Of a DNA stretch of 64,000 nt, positions 53,878-62,640 are shown piece by piece. The translations under genes and the position numbers were made by a program. The stretch's first letter is position 1, and each line of letters starts with the position of its first letter. The DNA comes from Henriciella barbarensis (GTDB lineage Bacteria > Pseudomonadota > Alphaproteobacteria > Caulobacterales > Hyphomonadaceae): contig NZ_QWGB01000009.1 of the NCBI RefSeq assembly GCF_003576345.1, positions 124,001 through 188,000 on the forward strand. Reading direction: 5' to 3'. The notes under the pieces are model-generated. The model made no database searches and was not told the origin of the DNA. It was given only the letters and a program-made list of their open reading frames with translations.

Positions 53878-55311
53878 ATGCCCTATGAAGTCAGAACATT
53901 CATGCCAAACAAACCTTCGCCCTTTGATCTCGGTCCGGCTCACCTTGTAGGCATAGGCGGCATAGGCATGTCGGGCATCGCCGAAATCATGATCAATCTT
54001 GGCTACAAGGTTCAGGGCTCTGACGTGAAAGAGAGCGCTAACGTCGAACGCCTTCGGTCCAAGGGCGCGACTGTCCATATCGGCCACAAACCACAGAATG
54101 TGATCGGAGCAGGGGCCGTTATAATTTCCTCCGCGATCAAGTCCGATAACCTTGAAGTCGTCGCCGCTCGCGAGTCCGGCATTCCGGTGGTGCGCCGCGC
54201 AGACATGCTGGCAGAGATCATCCGCCTGAAATGGACCGTTGCTGTTGCTGGCACGCACGGCAAGACCACGACGACGACCATGGTCGCCGCGCTCCTCGAT
54301 GGCGCCGGCATCGACCCGACTGTTATCAATGGCGGTATCATCAATGCCTATGGCTCCAATGCCAAGGCGGGCAATGGCGACTGGATCGTGCTTGAGGCCG
54401 ATGAAAGCGACGGCACTTTCACCAAGCTGCGTCCGACCATCGCCATCGTTACCAATATGGACCCCGAACATATGGAGCATTACGGCTCCATGCAGGCGCT
54501 GCGGGATGCCTTCGACACTTATGTGAAGAACATTCCTTTCTACGGGTTTGGCGTCCTCTGCACCGATCATCCAGAAGTCTCATCCATGGTGGCTCGTGTC
54601 TCTGACCGGCGCATTCTGACCTATGGGTTCAACCGCCAGGCCGATGTGCGCGCGACCAACCTTGCCTCCGACCCGGACGGCGTCACTTTCGATGTCGTCC
54701 TGCGTGAGCGGCTCGGGATCGGAGTGTCCTCGATCGAAGGTGTTCGACTTCCGATGGCGGGCGACCACAATGTTTCCAACGCGCTTGCATCGATCACTGT
54801 CGCGCTGGAGCTTGGCGCAACGCCGGACCAGATCCGCACCAGCTTCAGGAATTTCGGCGGCGTGAAACGGCGCTTCACCCCTGCCGGTGAATGGAACGGT
54901 GTCCGCATCATTGACGATTACGGCCATCACCCGGTCGAGATTGCAGCCGTCCTGAAGGCTGCCCGCGCCATGCAGGGCGACAATCGCGTCATCGCTGTCG
55001 CCCAGCCGCATCGCTATTCGCGCCTGCACGATCTCTTCAAGGATTTCTCTGGCTGCTTCCAGGATGCTGACATTGCCCTGATCGCACCGGTCTATGCGGC
55101 TGGTGAAGACCCGATTGAAGGGGCCAGCCATGAATCGCTTGTCCGTGCGATTAATGAGAATGGCCACGCAGACGCACGCCCCATGGATGCGCTCGATAGC
55201 CTGCCTGCCACCATTCGTGAAATCGCACGCCCCGGTGACCTCGTCGTCTGCCTCGGCGCGGGCGATATCACGACCCACGCAAATGCACTTGCCGGAAAGC
55301 TGGCCGAATAG
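53878..55311 (+). CDS. murC: UDP-N-acetylmuramate--L-alanine ligase MurC
   Basis: A 477-residue Mur ligase. [17 protein letters not shown] is the nucleotide-sugar binding start; [13 protein letters not shown] is the ATP loop, and [20 protein letters not shown] and [11 protein letters not shown] are family motifs. Start at 53,878 with GGAGG about 10 bases upstream; an internal ATG at 53,902 is a weaker alternative. It is followed directly by murB with no gap. Confidence 0.96.
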   Translation: MPYEVRTFMPNKPSPFDLGPAHLVGIGGIGMSGIAEIMINLGYKVQGSDVKESANVERLRSKGATVHIGHKPQNVIGAGAVIISSAIKSDNLEVVAARESGIPVVRRADMLAEIIRLKWTVAVAGTHGKTTTTTMVAALLDGAGIDPTVINGGIINAYGSNAKAGNGDWIVLEADESDGTFTKLRPTIAIVTNMDPEHMEHYGSMQALRDAFDTYVKNIPFYGFGVLCTDHPEVSSMVARVSDRRILTYGFNRQADVRATNLASDPDGVTFDVVLRERLGIGVSSIEGVRLPMAGDHNVSNALASITVALELGATPDQIRTSFRNFGGVKRRFTPAGEWNGVRIIDDYGHHPVEIAAVLKAARAMQGDNRVIAVAQPHRYSRLHDLFKDFSGCFQDADIALIAPVYAAGEDPIEGASHESLVRAINENGHADARPMDALDSLPATIREIARPGDLVVCLGAGDITTHANALAGKLAE

Positions 55312-56268
55312 ATGACAGACTGGCGCGATGACCTGCCCGACGTGCGCGGCAAGTTGCTGCTGGATCAGCCGCTGGCGCCGTACACCTGGTTCCGCGTGGG
55401 CGGCCCGGCCGACGCGCTTTTCCTGCCGAAGGATGAGGACGACCTCGCCGCATTCCTGAAAGCGCTGCCCGAGGAGGTGCCCGTCCACTTCATGGGCGTG
55501 GCCTCGAACTCCATCATTCGCGATGGCGGCATTGAGGGCGTTACCATCCGCCTCATGGGTGGCTATTGGGGAAGTGTTGAACCGACCGGCTCGCATTCCC
55601 TCTTTGCGCGCGCGGGCGCTCTCGATCTAGCTGTCGCAAAGGCCTCGGCAAAGCATGGTATTTCAGGACTTACCTTCCTGTCTGGCATCCCCGGCTCCAT
55701 CGGCGGCGCGGTGCGCACCAATGCTGGCTGTTATGGCCGAGAGCTGAAAGACGTCGCCAACCAGATCGAAGGTATCACGCGCTCTGGTGAGAAAGTCCGG
55801 TTCGAAGCCGAGATCGCCCAGTATGGTGACCCGAAGATCGACTTCTCCTACCGCCATTCCAATTTTCCGGACGATGTCATCGTGACCGGCATCCTGCTCA
55901 CCGGGTCCGGCGATGGGGACCCCGACGCGCTGCAGGCCGAGATCGCCGACCATCAGGCCCGGCGCGCAGAGACACAGCCCATCAAGGACAAGACGGGCGG
56001 CTCTACGTTCGCGAATCCCGACCCGCCCGGCACGCCAGATGCGCGTTCAAGCTGGAAGCTGGTCGATGCCGCCGGTTGCCGCGGCCTCCGGGTCGGCGGC
56101 GCGCAGGTCTCCGAGAAGCACTGCAACTTCCTCATCAACACGGAAGACGCGACAGCTGCCGATATTGAAGCACTGGGCGAGCTGGTGCGCGCCCGCGTGC
56201 TGGATGTAACCGGGGTGGACCTCCGATGGGAAATCCGCCGTATCGGCCGCATCCAGACGAAGGTCTAG
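55312..56268 (+). CDS. murB: UDP-N-acetylenolpyruvoylglucosamine reductase MurB
   Basis: A 318-residue flavoprotein that reduces the enolpyruvyl group in UDP-MurNAc synthesis. [16 protein letters not shown] is the FAD-binding start; [25 protein letters not shown] and [10 protein letters not shown] (with the catalytic serine) and [10 protein letters not shown] are diagnostic. It is the last gene of the first dcw block; its stop overlaps the convergent TonB-dependent receptor gene by four bases (CTAG). Confidence 0.96.
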   Translation: MTDWRDDLPDVRGKLLLDQPLAPYTWFRVGGPADALFLPKDEDDLAAFLKALPEEVPVHFMGVASNSIIRDGGIEGVTIRLMGGYWGSVEPTGSHSLFARAGALDLAVAKASAKHGISGLTFLSGIPGSIGGAVRTNAGCYGRELKDVANQIEGITRSGEKVRFEAEIAQYGDPKIDFSYRHSNFPDDVIVTGILLTGSGDGDPDALQAEIADHQARRAETQPIKDKTGGSTFANPDPPGTPDARSSWKLVDAAGCRGLRVGGAQVSEKHCNFLINTEDATAADIEALGELVRARVLDVTGVDLRWEIRRIGRIQTKV

Positions 56269-58319
56269 AAGGTCCCCCGCAGTGATACGGTCAGAATGGG
56301 GCCCGCGCTCCAGCTTCTGTCTTCACTGAGCAGAAGGCCGCCATCGCGCCGGGGCGTATAGACCTGCCGCGTGAACTGCTCGTCGCCATCGGTCATGTTG
56401 AACCACTCGACCTTCCCGGTCATGCCGAAGATGTCTTTATGCTCGACATAGAGGAAGGTGTAGATCGGCCGGAGCTCAAACAGCTGGCGCTCGTCAAGCC
56501 GTACGAAGGGCGCATTATCGTAGCGCTCCCCGCCGAAGCCGAGCGCCCAGTCGGTCTTCGGGATGTCGTAGCGAAGCTCAAAGAAGCCGCCCAGCATCAG
56601 GTCATCATTGATGCGGCGCGTCTCGCCCGTTAGCGGATCGTCCAGTTCGGACTGGCGCACCTCAAGCTCATATTCCAGCTGAAGGCCCTCAACTCCTACA
56701 GGTGCGAATTTGAACGTGCCATTGGTTGCGATGCCATAGCGCGTGGCCTGATCCAGATTGCCTGGGCCTTCTGCATTCGGGCCAAAGGGGACGCGATCTA
56801 CAATGTCCTCGATGGCCTCGTAGTAAACCTTCATCGTGTGGGCACCGGAGGCCCCGAAATCGCGGTCGAAGGAGACCTCGCCTTTCCAGCTCTGCTGTGG
56901 AACGATGTCCGGATTGCCCTGGCTTCCATTGCCAGCATTGACGTTCACCGATGAGATAAAGTCGAAGAAGTTGAGCTGGCCCACCTCGCGCGCGGCTCGC
57001 GCATTGATTGTAAGGCGCTCATTCACCGACCATGCAGCGGAGACAAACCCCTTGGGGCGCGTGAAACTGCGTGTCTGGGCGGCGCCGCCGGACTGGCTGA
57101 GTTCGGAATACTCCATGCCGAACGAGGCTTGCACCGACAGATCTCCGGTAAGCTTGCGGCCATGCGTGATCGACGCGTCGAGACGTTTCTCCTCGACCCG
57201 CGAATTGGCATTGGTCAGCACAATGGGGACTAGCGCGCCTGAGGCATCGAGCGCCTGTAGGTCGGCTTCGGCTTCGAGGAAGTTAAAGGCAGCTTCACCT
57301 GCAATCTGCCAGTCCACCGTCTCGCTCGGGGCCCAGCTATACTCACCGCGCAGGATGCTCTCGCCCTCATCAACAGTCTGCTCGAAGATCGAACGTTCGC
57401 TGAGTGTGCCGTCTGTCTCAGTCGTCCGGACTGTTGAAATGAAAGGGCTGTGTTCAAAGCGCCAGAGAGCGATCGTCTTGAGGCGGCCTGGGCCGAGGTC
57501 GAACCCATAGTCGCCGCTGACCTCGCTATTCCATTCGTCTTCGGAATTCGCGAATTGGCGAATGCTCGGCTGTCCGGTGACCGGAAAACGGTTGGACGTC
57601 TCCCGCGCATCGATCTGGAAAATGTTGTACTCCGCATTGAGATTACCCACCGCTCCATCGAGCGGGGTCCATTCTAGTGCCCCAGAGACGCCCGCACTGT
57701 TTCCAATATTGGTGACGCGCTCGTCTCTCGTCTCGATCAGTTTGCGGTTGCCGTCGCGGACAAACTCCGGCCCTGAGGCGCCGCCCCGTATTGGCTCGCT
57801 CGTCAAGCCGAGCGTCCAGCCTACCGCATGCTGCTGGCCGGTCACCGATACAGTGCCGCCATGATAATAGGGAGGCAGATTATCGCGGAACCGCGCCCGC
57901 CAGTCCCAGGTGCCCGAGATACCATTCACCTTGGCCGTGATGTTTGCCACCTGACCGGACAGGCCGGGTACGTTCACCGTCGCGCCATCGACAATCTCGA
58001 TCTTCTCGACATTCGTGGCTGGGATGCGCGCCAGTGCATCGCGGGATGTCAGCGACTTGCTTGCAATGCGCCGTCCATTGATCAGCACATTGCCGTCAGC
58101 CTGGCCGAGGCCGCGCTCTGACAGGTCGCCATTGCGGATGGAGAAGCCAGGAATACGCGTTACCATGTCGAGCGCGGTGTTCGGCGAGTACTGCTCGAAG
58201 TCGGACAGAGTATAAGTTCGTGCTGCCTGCTCTTGTGTATTGGCCGACGGCGTCTGGGCGTGGCCTGAATAGCAGGCAAGCATCATCGTTCCCGCAAGCA
58301 GGTGGGGTTTGAGTTTCAT
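56265..58319 (-). CDS. TonB-dependent outer-membrane receptor
   Basis: A 684-residue receptor. A signal peptide (to about residue 21) precedes the plug domain: [32 protein letters not shown]-type start (residues 34-66), [11 protein letters not shown] (74-85) and [21 protein letters not shown] (111-131). The rest is a long beta-barrel of alternating aromatic strands ending in SLRGTF with a terminal phenylalanine. No carboxypeptidase-like extension or FecR-type signalling domain is seen. It takes up an unknown substrate using TonB energy. Its upstream region carries a TACA-N2-TGTA operator (58,392-58,401). It interrupts the dcw cluster. Confidence 0.9.
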   Translation of the reverse strand: MKLKPHLLAGTMMLACYSGHAQTPSANTQEQAARTYTLSDFEQYSPNTALDMVTRIPGFSIRNGDLSERGLGQADGNVLINGRRIASKSLTSRDALARIPATNVEKIEIVDGATVNVPGLSGQVANITAKVNGISGTWDWRARFRDNLPPYYHGGTVSVTGQQHAVGWTLGLTSEPIRGGASGPEFVRDGNRKLIETRDERVTNIGNSAGVSGALEWTPLDGAVGNLNAEYNIFQIDARETSNRFPVTGQPSIRQFANSEDEWNSEVSGDYGFDLGPGRLKTIALWRFEHSPFISTVRTTETDGTLSERSIFEQTVDEGESILRGEYSWAPSETVDWQIAGEAAFNFLEAEADLQALDASGALVPIVLTNANSRVEEKRLDASITHGRKLTGDLSVQASFGMEYSELSQSGGAAQTRSFTRPKGFVSAAWSVNERLTINARAAREVGQLNFFDFISSVNVNAGNGSQGNPDIVPQQSWKGEVSFDRDFGASGAHTMKVYYEAIEDIVDRVPFGPNAEGPGNLDQATRYGIATNGTFKFAPVGVEGLQLEYELEVRQSELDDPLTGETRRINDDLMLGGFFELRYDIPKTDWALGFGGERYDNAPFVRLDERQLFELRPIYTFLYVEHKDIFGMTGKVEWFNMTDGDEQFTRQVYTPRRDGGLLLSEDRSWSAGPILTVSLRGTF

Positions 58320-58389
58320 GGAGGCGTTTCCGTTAGCTCTACGCTTGTTATTATCGAATGTCGCGTATCATATACTGTTTATCGATACA

Positions 58390-58403
58390 ACTACATTTGT
58401 AGT
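58390..58403. promoter_or_regulatory. BlaI/MecI/CopY-type operator upstream of the TonB receptor
   Basis: ACTACATTTGTAGT, whose core TACATTTGTA fits the TACA-N2-TGTA consensus of BlaI/MecI/CopY repressors, with 6-base inverted arms. It lies 71 bases upstream of the receptor start and next to TTGTAT, a possible -35 element for the minus strand. The regulator gene is not in the window. The match is short, so this is a hypothesis. Confidence 0.5.
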
Positions 58404-58456
58404 CATGCGAAACGCGCCACGGCGCAACTTACGTATCTGTAATGCGGGACTACACG

Positions 58457-59320
58457 TCAGTTCGGACCCGTGCTGCCTTCCATTTCCTCATGGACCTGGC
58501 CCCAGGCGAGGATTGCAAACAGGCCGGCACCGCCGATGATGTTACCGATGAGTGCTGGCAACAGGTTCACGCCGATCAGTTTCAGGGCGCCTTGTTCGCC
58601 GGAGAGCGCGACCATGAAGAGCTCAGCCGAACCCACGACGACATGAGCGAAATCGCCCAGTGCGATAAGATAGGTGAAAAACAGGATCACCCAGAATTCG
58701 CTGCCTTCAGAGCTTGGCATCATCCAGACCAGTGCAGCGATCAGGAAGCCGGCGGGCAGGGCGCGTACGAATGTCTCGCCAGCCCCCCACCCGGCAACAT
58801 GCAGGCTCAGCTCAAGGCTAATGCCATAGGTCTCCTGCGAAATGGCGCCAGCAAAAGTCCAGAAAATAGCGGCCATGAAAGTGCCAGTCATATTGGCGAG
58901 GAAAACGGTACTCCACAGCCGTGATGTGCCCAGGATGGTGCGCCTGCATGGATCGGCGAGCGTCGGCAGAACCGCAGTGACCGTGTTCTCGGTAAAAAGC
59001 TGCAGCCGGCTCAGCATAACGAGCAGGAAGCCCGCCGCGTAGCCGAAATTCTCGACCAGCGGGCGCCAGTCCGTGTCAGGCAGGTGCTGGCGAAGGAAAG
59101 CCTCCATGATGAGTGACATGGAGATTGCGAGACCGGCCGCGATACCTGACCACCAGATGGAGCTTTGCGGACGCGAGAGTTCTGCGCGGCCTTCCTGCCT
59201 GATGATTTCATAGACGATACGCGATTTCAGCCGGGTCAGCGTTGCCGCCTGCTCGCGCTCTTCTTCTGTAATGTGGTTTTCTTCGGCGTGTTCCTGGGCG
59301 GGAGTGTTCTGTCCGGACAT
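58457..59320 (-). CDS. Formate/nitrite transporter (FNT) family channel, YfdC-like
   Basis: A 287-residue inner-membrane channel-like protein with six predicted helices in the FNT/aquaporin-like fold and a long charged N-terminus (EEREQAATLTRLKSRIVYEIIRQEG). GFLLVMLSRLQLFTENTVTAVLP, VFLANMTGTFMAA, IALGDFAHVVVGSAELFMV and IGNIIGGAGLFAILAWGQV fit the group often called YfdC. The pore histidine of FocA is present as HVVVGSAE. It carries a small weak acid anion or similar; substrate unknown. On the minus strand, 137 bases upstream of the receptor gene. Confidence 0.88.
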   Translation of the reverse strand: MSGQNTPAQEHAEENHITEEEREQAATLTRLKSRIVYEIIRQEGRAELSRPQSSIWWSGIAAGLAISMSLIMEAFLRQHLPDTDWRPLVENFGYAAGFLLVMLSRLQLFTENTVTAVLPTLADPCRRTILGTSRLWSTVFLANMTGTFMAAIFWTFAGAISQETYGISLELSLHVAGWGAGETFVRALPAGFLIAALVWMMPSSEGSEFWVILFFTYLIALGDFAHVVVGSAELFMVALSGEQGALKLIGVNLLPALIGNIIGGAGLFAILAWGQVHEEMEGSTGPN

Positions 59321-59477
59321 GGGGTCCGAACGCGCCAGACGGTTCGATGTTCAGGTAAATGCAATGCTGCAAGTTCAGCGGAATGGAAGGACTGCCTTAA
59401 TTTCTCGGCTGCTACATGTTTGAGTCGCATGCCGGGCCGCCGCCTGTGTGCGGTCCTGTTCTGTCTGGAGGTAAGTC
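59321..59477 (+). promoter_or_regulatory. Upstream region of the ddl-ftsQ-ftsA unit
   Basis: A 157-base gap between the divergent FNT gene and ddl. Because the preceding insertion is on the opposite strand, the promoter for ddl-ftsQ-ftsA (and perhaps ftsZ) must lie here. A GAGTC (GANTC) site is at 59,422-59,426. GGAGGT at about 59,466 is the ddl ribosome-binding site. No clear -35/-10 pair stood out. Confidence 0.5.
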
Positions 59478-60386
59478 ATGAAGCGCGTTGCAGTCGTCTA
59501 TGGAGGCTGGTCCTCTGAGCGGGACGTGTCCCTGTCCTCTGGCGAGCAGATGCTGCGTGCCGCAACTGCGGCTGGATATGACGCCGTCGGCATAGACGCC
59601 AGTCGCGACCTTGCAAGCCAGATCGCGGCCAAAAAGCCAGACGTGATTCTGAACGGCCTGCATGGCCCCTGGGGTGAGGATGGCTGTGTGCAGGGCCTCT
59701 TCGAGATCCTCGCCATTCCTTACACCCATTCCGGTGTGACCGCCTCGGCCATCGCCATGGACAAACGCAAGTCCAAAGCCGTCTACATGCAGGCCGGCCT
59801 CGACGTGGCAGAGGATGTGGCCGTCACACGCGCCGAAGCGGCCCGCGCTCACCCGATCAAACCGCCCTATGTGATCAAGCCTGTGAACGAGGGCTCCAGC
59901 TTCGGCGTCGTCTTTGTCCGCGAGGAAAATAATGGTCCCTCGCAGCTCCTCCTGTCTGAGGAATGGGCCTATGGCGACAATCTCATGGCCGAGGAATACA
60001 TCCCCGGCCGAGAGCTCACCGTGGCCGTTATCGGCGACAGGGCACTCGCGGTGACAGAGATCACGACATTAAGAGAGTTTTACGATTTTGATGCAAAATA
60101 CGCAGCTGGTGGATCGCGTCATGTGGTGCCTGCAGACATTCCGGAACCGGTAACGAACAGGGCTCTGGAAGCAGCGCTGAAAGCGCATCAGGCTCTCGGT
60201 TGCCGGGGGGTGTCGCGATCAGACTTTCGATTTGACGAGAAGAAGGACCGGCTCGTGATCCTGGAAACCAATACCCAGCCAGGCATGACACCGACCTCGC
60301 TCGTTCCCGAGCAGGCCGCCTATACGGGCATGACCTTCGAGGCGCTCGTCGCCTGGATGATCGAGGATGCTTCATGCCGAAGGTGA
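59478..60386 (+). CDS. ddl: D-alanine--D-alanine ligase
   Basis: A 302-residue ATP-grasp ligase making D-Ala-D-Ala for Mur[19 protein letters not shown] at the N-terminus, [36 protein letters not shown], the [19 protein letters not shown] segment and [19 protein letters not shown] are all diagnostic. GGAGGT lies 6 bases before the ATG. Bases 60,060-60,260 use more A/T-ending and rare codons (TTA, AGA) than the rest, which may mark a small recombined patch. It overlaps ftsQ by thirteen bases. Confidence 0.96.
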   Translation: MKRVAVVYGGWSSERDVSLSSGEQMLRAATAAGYDAVGIDASRDLASQIAAKKPDVILNGLHGPWGEDGCVQGLFEILAIPYTHSGVTASAIAMDKRKSKAVYMQAGLDVAEDVAVTRAEAARAHPIKPPYVIKPVNEGSSFGVVFVREENNGPSQLLLSEEWAYGDNLMAEEYIPGRELTVAVIGDRALAVTEITTLREFYDFDAKYAAGGSRHVVPADIPEPVTNRALEAALKAHQALGCRGVSRSDFRFDEKKDRLVILETNTQPGMTPTSLVPEQAAYTGMTFEALVAWMIEDASCRR

Positions 60387-61246
60387 AGGGCCAGCCAAAG
60401 CAGGGTCAGCGCGCCCGGCCGCAGACGCGCAAGCGCGCGCCCGCACCGGTGCCTGTCGAACCTGCGCGTGCAGACCTCACTTCTGTTCTGACTGGCTTCG
60501 TCATGGTGGTTGCGCTCATCGTTGCCGGCGCCGCCTTGCTGGGCGGATCGATGTCCAAGGTCGGCGACGGCGTCGGCAATGCCTTTGATAGCGCTGCGAC
60601 AGGACTCGGCTTTTCCGTGGAAGATGTGCAGATAACCGGCCTTGGAACTGATGTTCGCCGCGCCAGCCTTGTCCAGCAAATGTCGGGCGTCGCGCCCGGC
60701 GACAACATGTTCCGCGCTGACCCGCATGAAATCCGCCGTCAGGTCCTTGCGACCGGGCAAGTTACGAGCGCGCATGTCTACCGGCTGTGGCCGAACCAGA
60801 TCCTGATCAACGCATCGCCGGCAAAGGCAAGCGCCATCTGGTTCGATGGTGAAAGCCAGCAGGTCGTCGACAGTACGGGACAGATCATGGAAGGCCTGTC
60901 GGCCAGGGATTATAGCGAACTTGTCCTGCTCACTGGCGTTGATGCGCCGCAGGGCGTTCCTACGCTGCTCCAGTTTCTGGCGCGCGCAACCACAGTACGT
61001 GACCGGGTGTCCTATGCCGAGCGCGTGTCGCGTCGCCGCTGGGACGTCAAACTTCGCGACGGCTTGCTGATCCGGCTCCCTGCAGACGCCAGCGTTATGC
61101 GCGCAACGGACGAACTGATTGCGCTCGAAAACGCGACTGACCTTTCTCAACGCTCGCTCGCGCGGATCGACCTGCGTGTCGCCGGGCGCACTTTTCTTGA
61201 ACCTCTCGACGAACAGGGTGCGTCCGGCACCGCTGCAGAAAGCTGA
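60374..61246 (+). CDS. ftsQ: Cell division protein FtsQ
   Basis: A 290-residue bitopic membrane protein. A basic cytoplasmic tail ([18 protein letters not shown]) is followed by one membrane helix ([20 protein letters not shown], about residues 39-56). A POTRA domain follows ([36 protein letters not shown]) and a periplasmic beta domain. It ties FtsL/FtsB to the divisome. It starts inside the end of ddl; the ftsA start follows after two bases. Confidence 0.94.
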   Translation: MPKVKGQPKQGQRARPQTRKRAPAPVPVEPARADLTSVLTGFVMVVALIVAGAALLGGSMSKVGDGVGNAFDSAATGLGFSVEDVQITGLGTDVRRASLVQQMSGVAPGDNMFRADPHEIRRQVLATGQVTSAHVYRLWPNQILINASPAKASAIWFDGESQQVVDSTGQIMEGLSARDYSELVLLTGVDAPQGVPTLLQFLARATTVRDRVSYAERVSRRRWDVKLRDGLLIRLPADASVMRATDELIALENATDLSQRSLARIDLRVAGRTFLEPLDEQGASGTAAES

Positions 61247-61248
61247 CC

Positions 61249-62544
61249 ATGGCCAAGGCAGACCTCCGCTTGAAACCATCCCGCGCCGCAAAAGTCGGCC
61301 AGCCGATCGCTTCGCTCGATATTGGCAGCGCCAAGATCACTTGCCTGATCGGCCGTTTCGATCCTGAGGCGAAGGCCGGCTTTGCGTTTCTGGGCGGTGG
61401 GCGCCAGCAGGCCCGAGGCTTCAAGGACGGCTCGATCACGGACATGGAAGCGCTGGAGCGCTCCGTCCGTCTCGCGGTTGAGGACGCAGAGCGTCAGGCC
61501 GGGGAACGGATCGATTCGGTAACGCTTGGCGTAACTGGCGGGCAAGTCGCCTGCGAATTCGTCGGGGCCCTTAACGATATTGGTGGCCGTGAAGTCACCG
61601 CCAAGGATCTCAAGAAACTTCACGCCCAGGCCCTTGCAAAAATCGACGCGAAGCAACGCGAAATCCTCACGGCCCATCCGGTCCTCTACAAGCTGGACGA
61701 ACAGGAAGGCATCAGTGACCCGATTGGCATGATCGGAACGAAATTGTCCGTCCTCCTGTCGGTCGTTTCCGCGCCGCAATCGCTCGTACGCAACCTGGTC
61801 GAATGCGTTGGCCGCGCGCACCTCAACGTCGACCGCCTGATCCCTTCAGCGCTCGCCAGCGCCGCCGGCACGTTGATCGACGATGAAATCGAGAATGGTG
61901 CGATCTGCATTGATATGGGGTCTGGCGTGACCACCGCCTGCGCCTTTGTGAACGGCGTGCCTGCCTGGCTCGGTGTCGTACCTGCGGGCGGCGCCAAGGT
62001 GACAGGTGACCTTGCCCAGGGCATCGGCACGACCTTCGCTGCTGCAGAGCGCATGAAGACTATTTACGGTCACGCTGACACGACCGGCACCGGACTTTCT
62101 GAAAAGGTCGAAGTCGCTCGCCTTGGCGATGATGGACGGCTCGCGGCGCATCACATGACCCGCGGCGAACTGACCAGCCTCATCGCGCCGCGCATCGAAG
62201 AAACCTTTGAATATGCCTCCAAACTGATCGGCAAGAGCGAACTGGCCAGGATCATGCCGCGCCGTACCGTCCTGACCGGTGGCGGTAGCCTGCTTCCGGG
62301 TGTGCGCGATGTTGCGTCTCGTGTGCTCGGTCAACCCGTCCGTCTCGGCAAGCCGGTCGATGCTGATGTTCTTGGCGAATCGCATGCAAGCCCCGTCTTT
62401 TCGACCGCAGCAGGTCTGCTGTCATACGAATCACGCGGCTTCGCAGACGTCTCGACCGCCAGCAATGCGTCTACTCAGGGTTCAGGAGCTGCGAAACGCG
62501 GTAAAATGAACGGTTTCTTGCGCTGGCTGCATGAAAATTTTTAA
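61249..62544 (+). CDS. ftsA: Cell division protein FtsA
   Basis: A 431-residue actin-like protein that anchors the Z-ring to the membrane. IASLDIGSAKITCLIG is the phosphate-1 motif; ICIDMGSGVTTACAFV and the adenosine motif VLTGGGSLLPGVRDVAS are present. GDLAQGIGTTFAAAERMK lies between. The C-terminal amphipathic helix GFLRWLHENF should bind the membrane. Ends 96 bases before ftsZ. Confidence 0.96.
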   Translation: MAKADLRLKPSRAAKVGQPIASLDIGSAKITCLIGRFDPEAKAGFAFLGGGRQQARGFKDGSITDMEALERSVRLAVEDAERQAGERIDSVTLGVTGGQVACEFVGALNDIGGREVTAKDLKKLHAQALAKIDAKQREILTAHPVLYKLDEQEGISDPIGMIGTKLSVLLSVVSAPQSLVRNLVECVGRAHLNVDRLIPSALASAAGTLIDDEIENGAICIDMGSGVTTACAFVNGVPAWLGVVPAGGAKVTGDLAQGIGTTFAAAERMKTIYGHADTTGTGLSEKVEVARLGDDGRLAAHHMTRGELTSLIAPRIEETFEYASKLIGKSELARIMPRRTVLTGGGSLLPGVRDVASRVLGQPVRLGKPVDADVLGESHASPVFSTAAGLLSYESRGFADVSTASNASTQGSGAAKRGKMNGFLRWLHENF

Positions 62545-62640
62545 CAGCGAGGCAGAATCCCTTAACCCTCTCTTAGTCTGACGCAGGCAATCTGCGCCTA
62601 CAGACCCTTCCTAAGGTAGATTGGCAAAGGCGGATTTTTC
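62545..62640 (+). promoter_or_regulatory. ftsZ upstream region with CtrA-like box and GANTC site
   Basis: The 96-base ftsA-ftsZ gap holds GAATC (62,555-62,559, a GANTC site) directly followed by TTAA-CCCTCTC-TTAG (62,562-62,576), one mismatch from the CtrA consensus TTAA-N7-TTAA. In Caulobacter ftsZ has its own promoter controlled by CtrA and DNA methylation, so this region is the likely counterpart. Confidence 0.6.

Noticed and set aside
54580-55596. Open frame of 338 codons opposite murC and murB
   Set aside because: Spans two genuine overlapping genes on the other strand and has no motif of its own.
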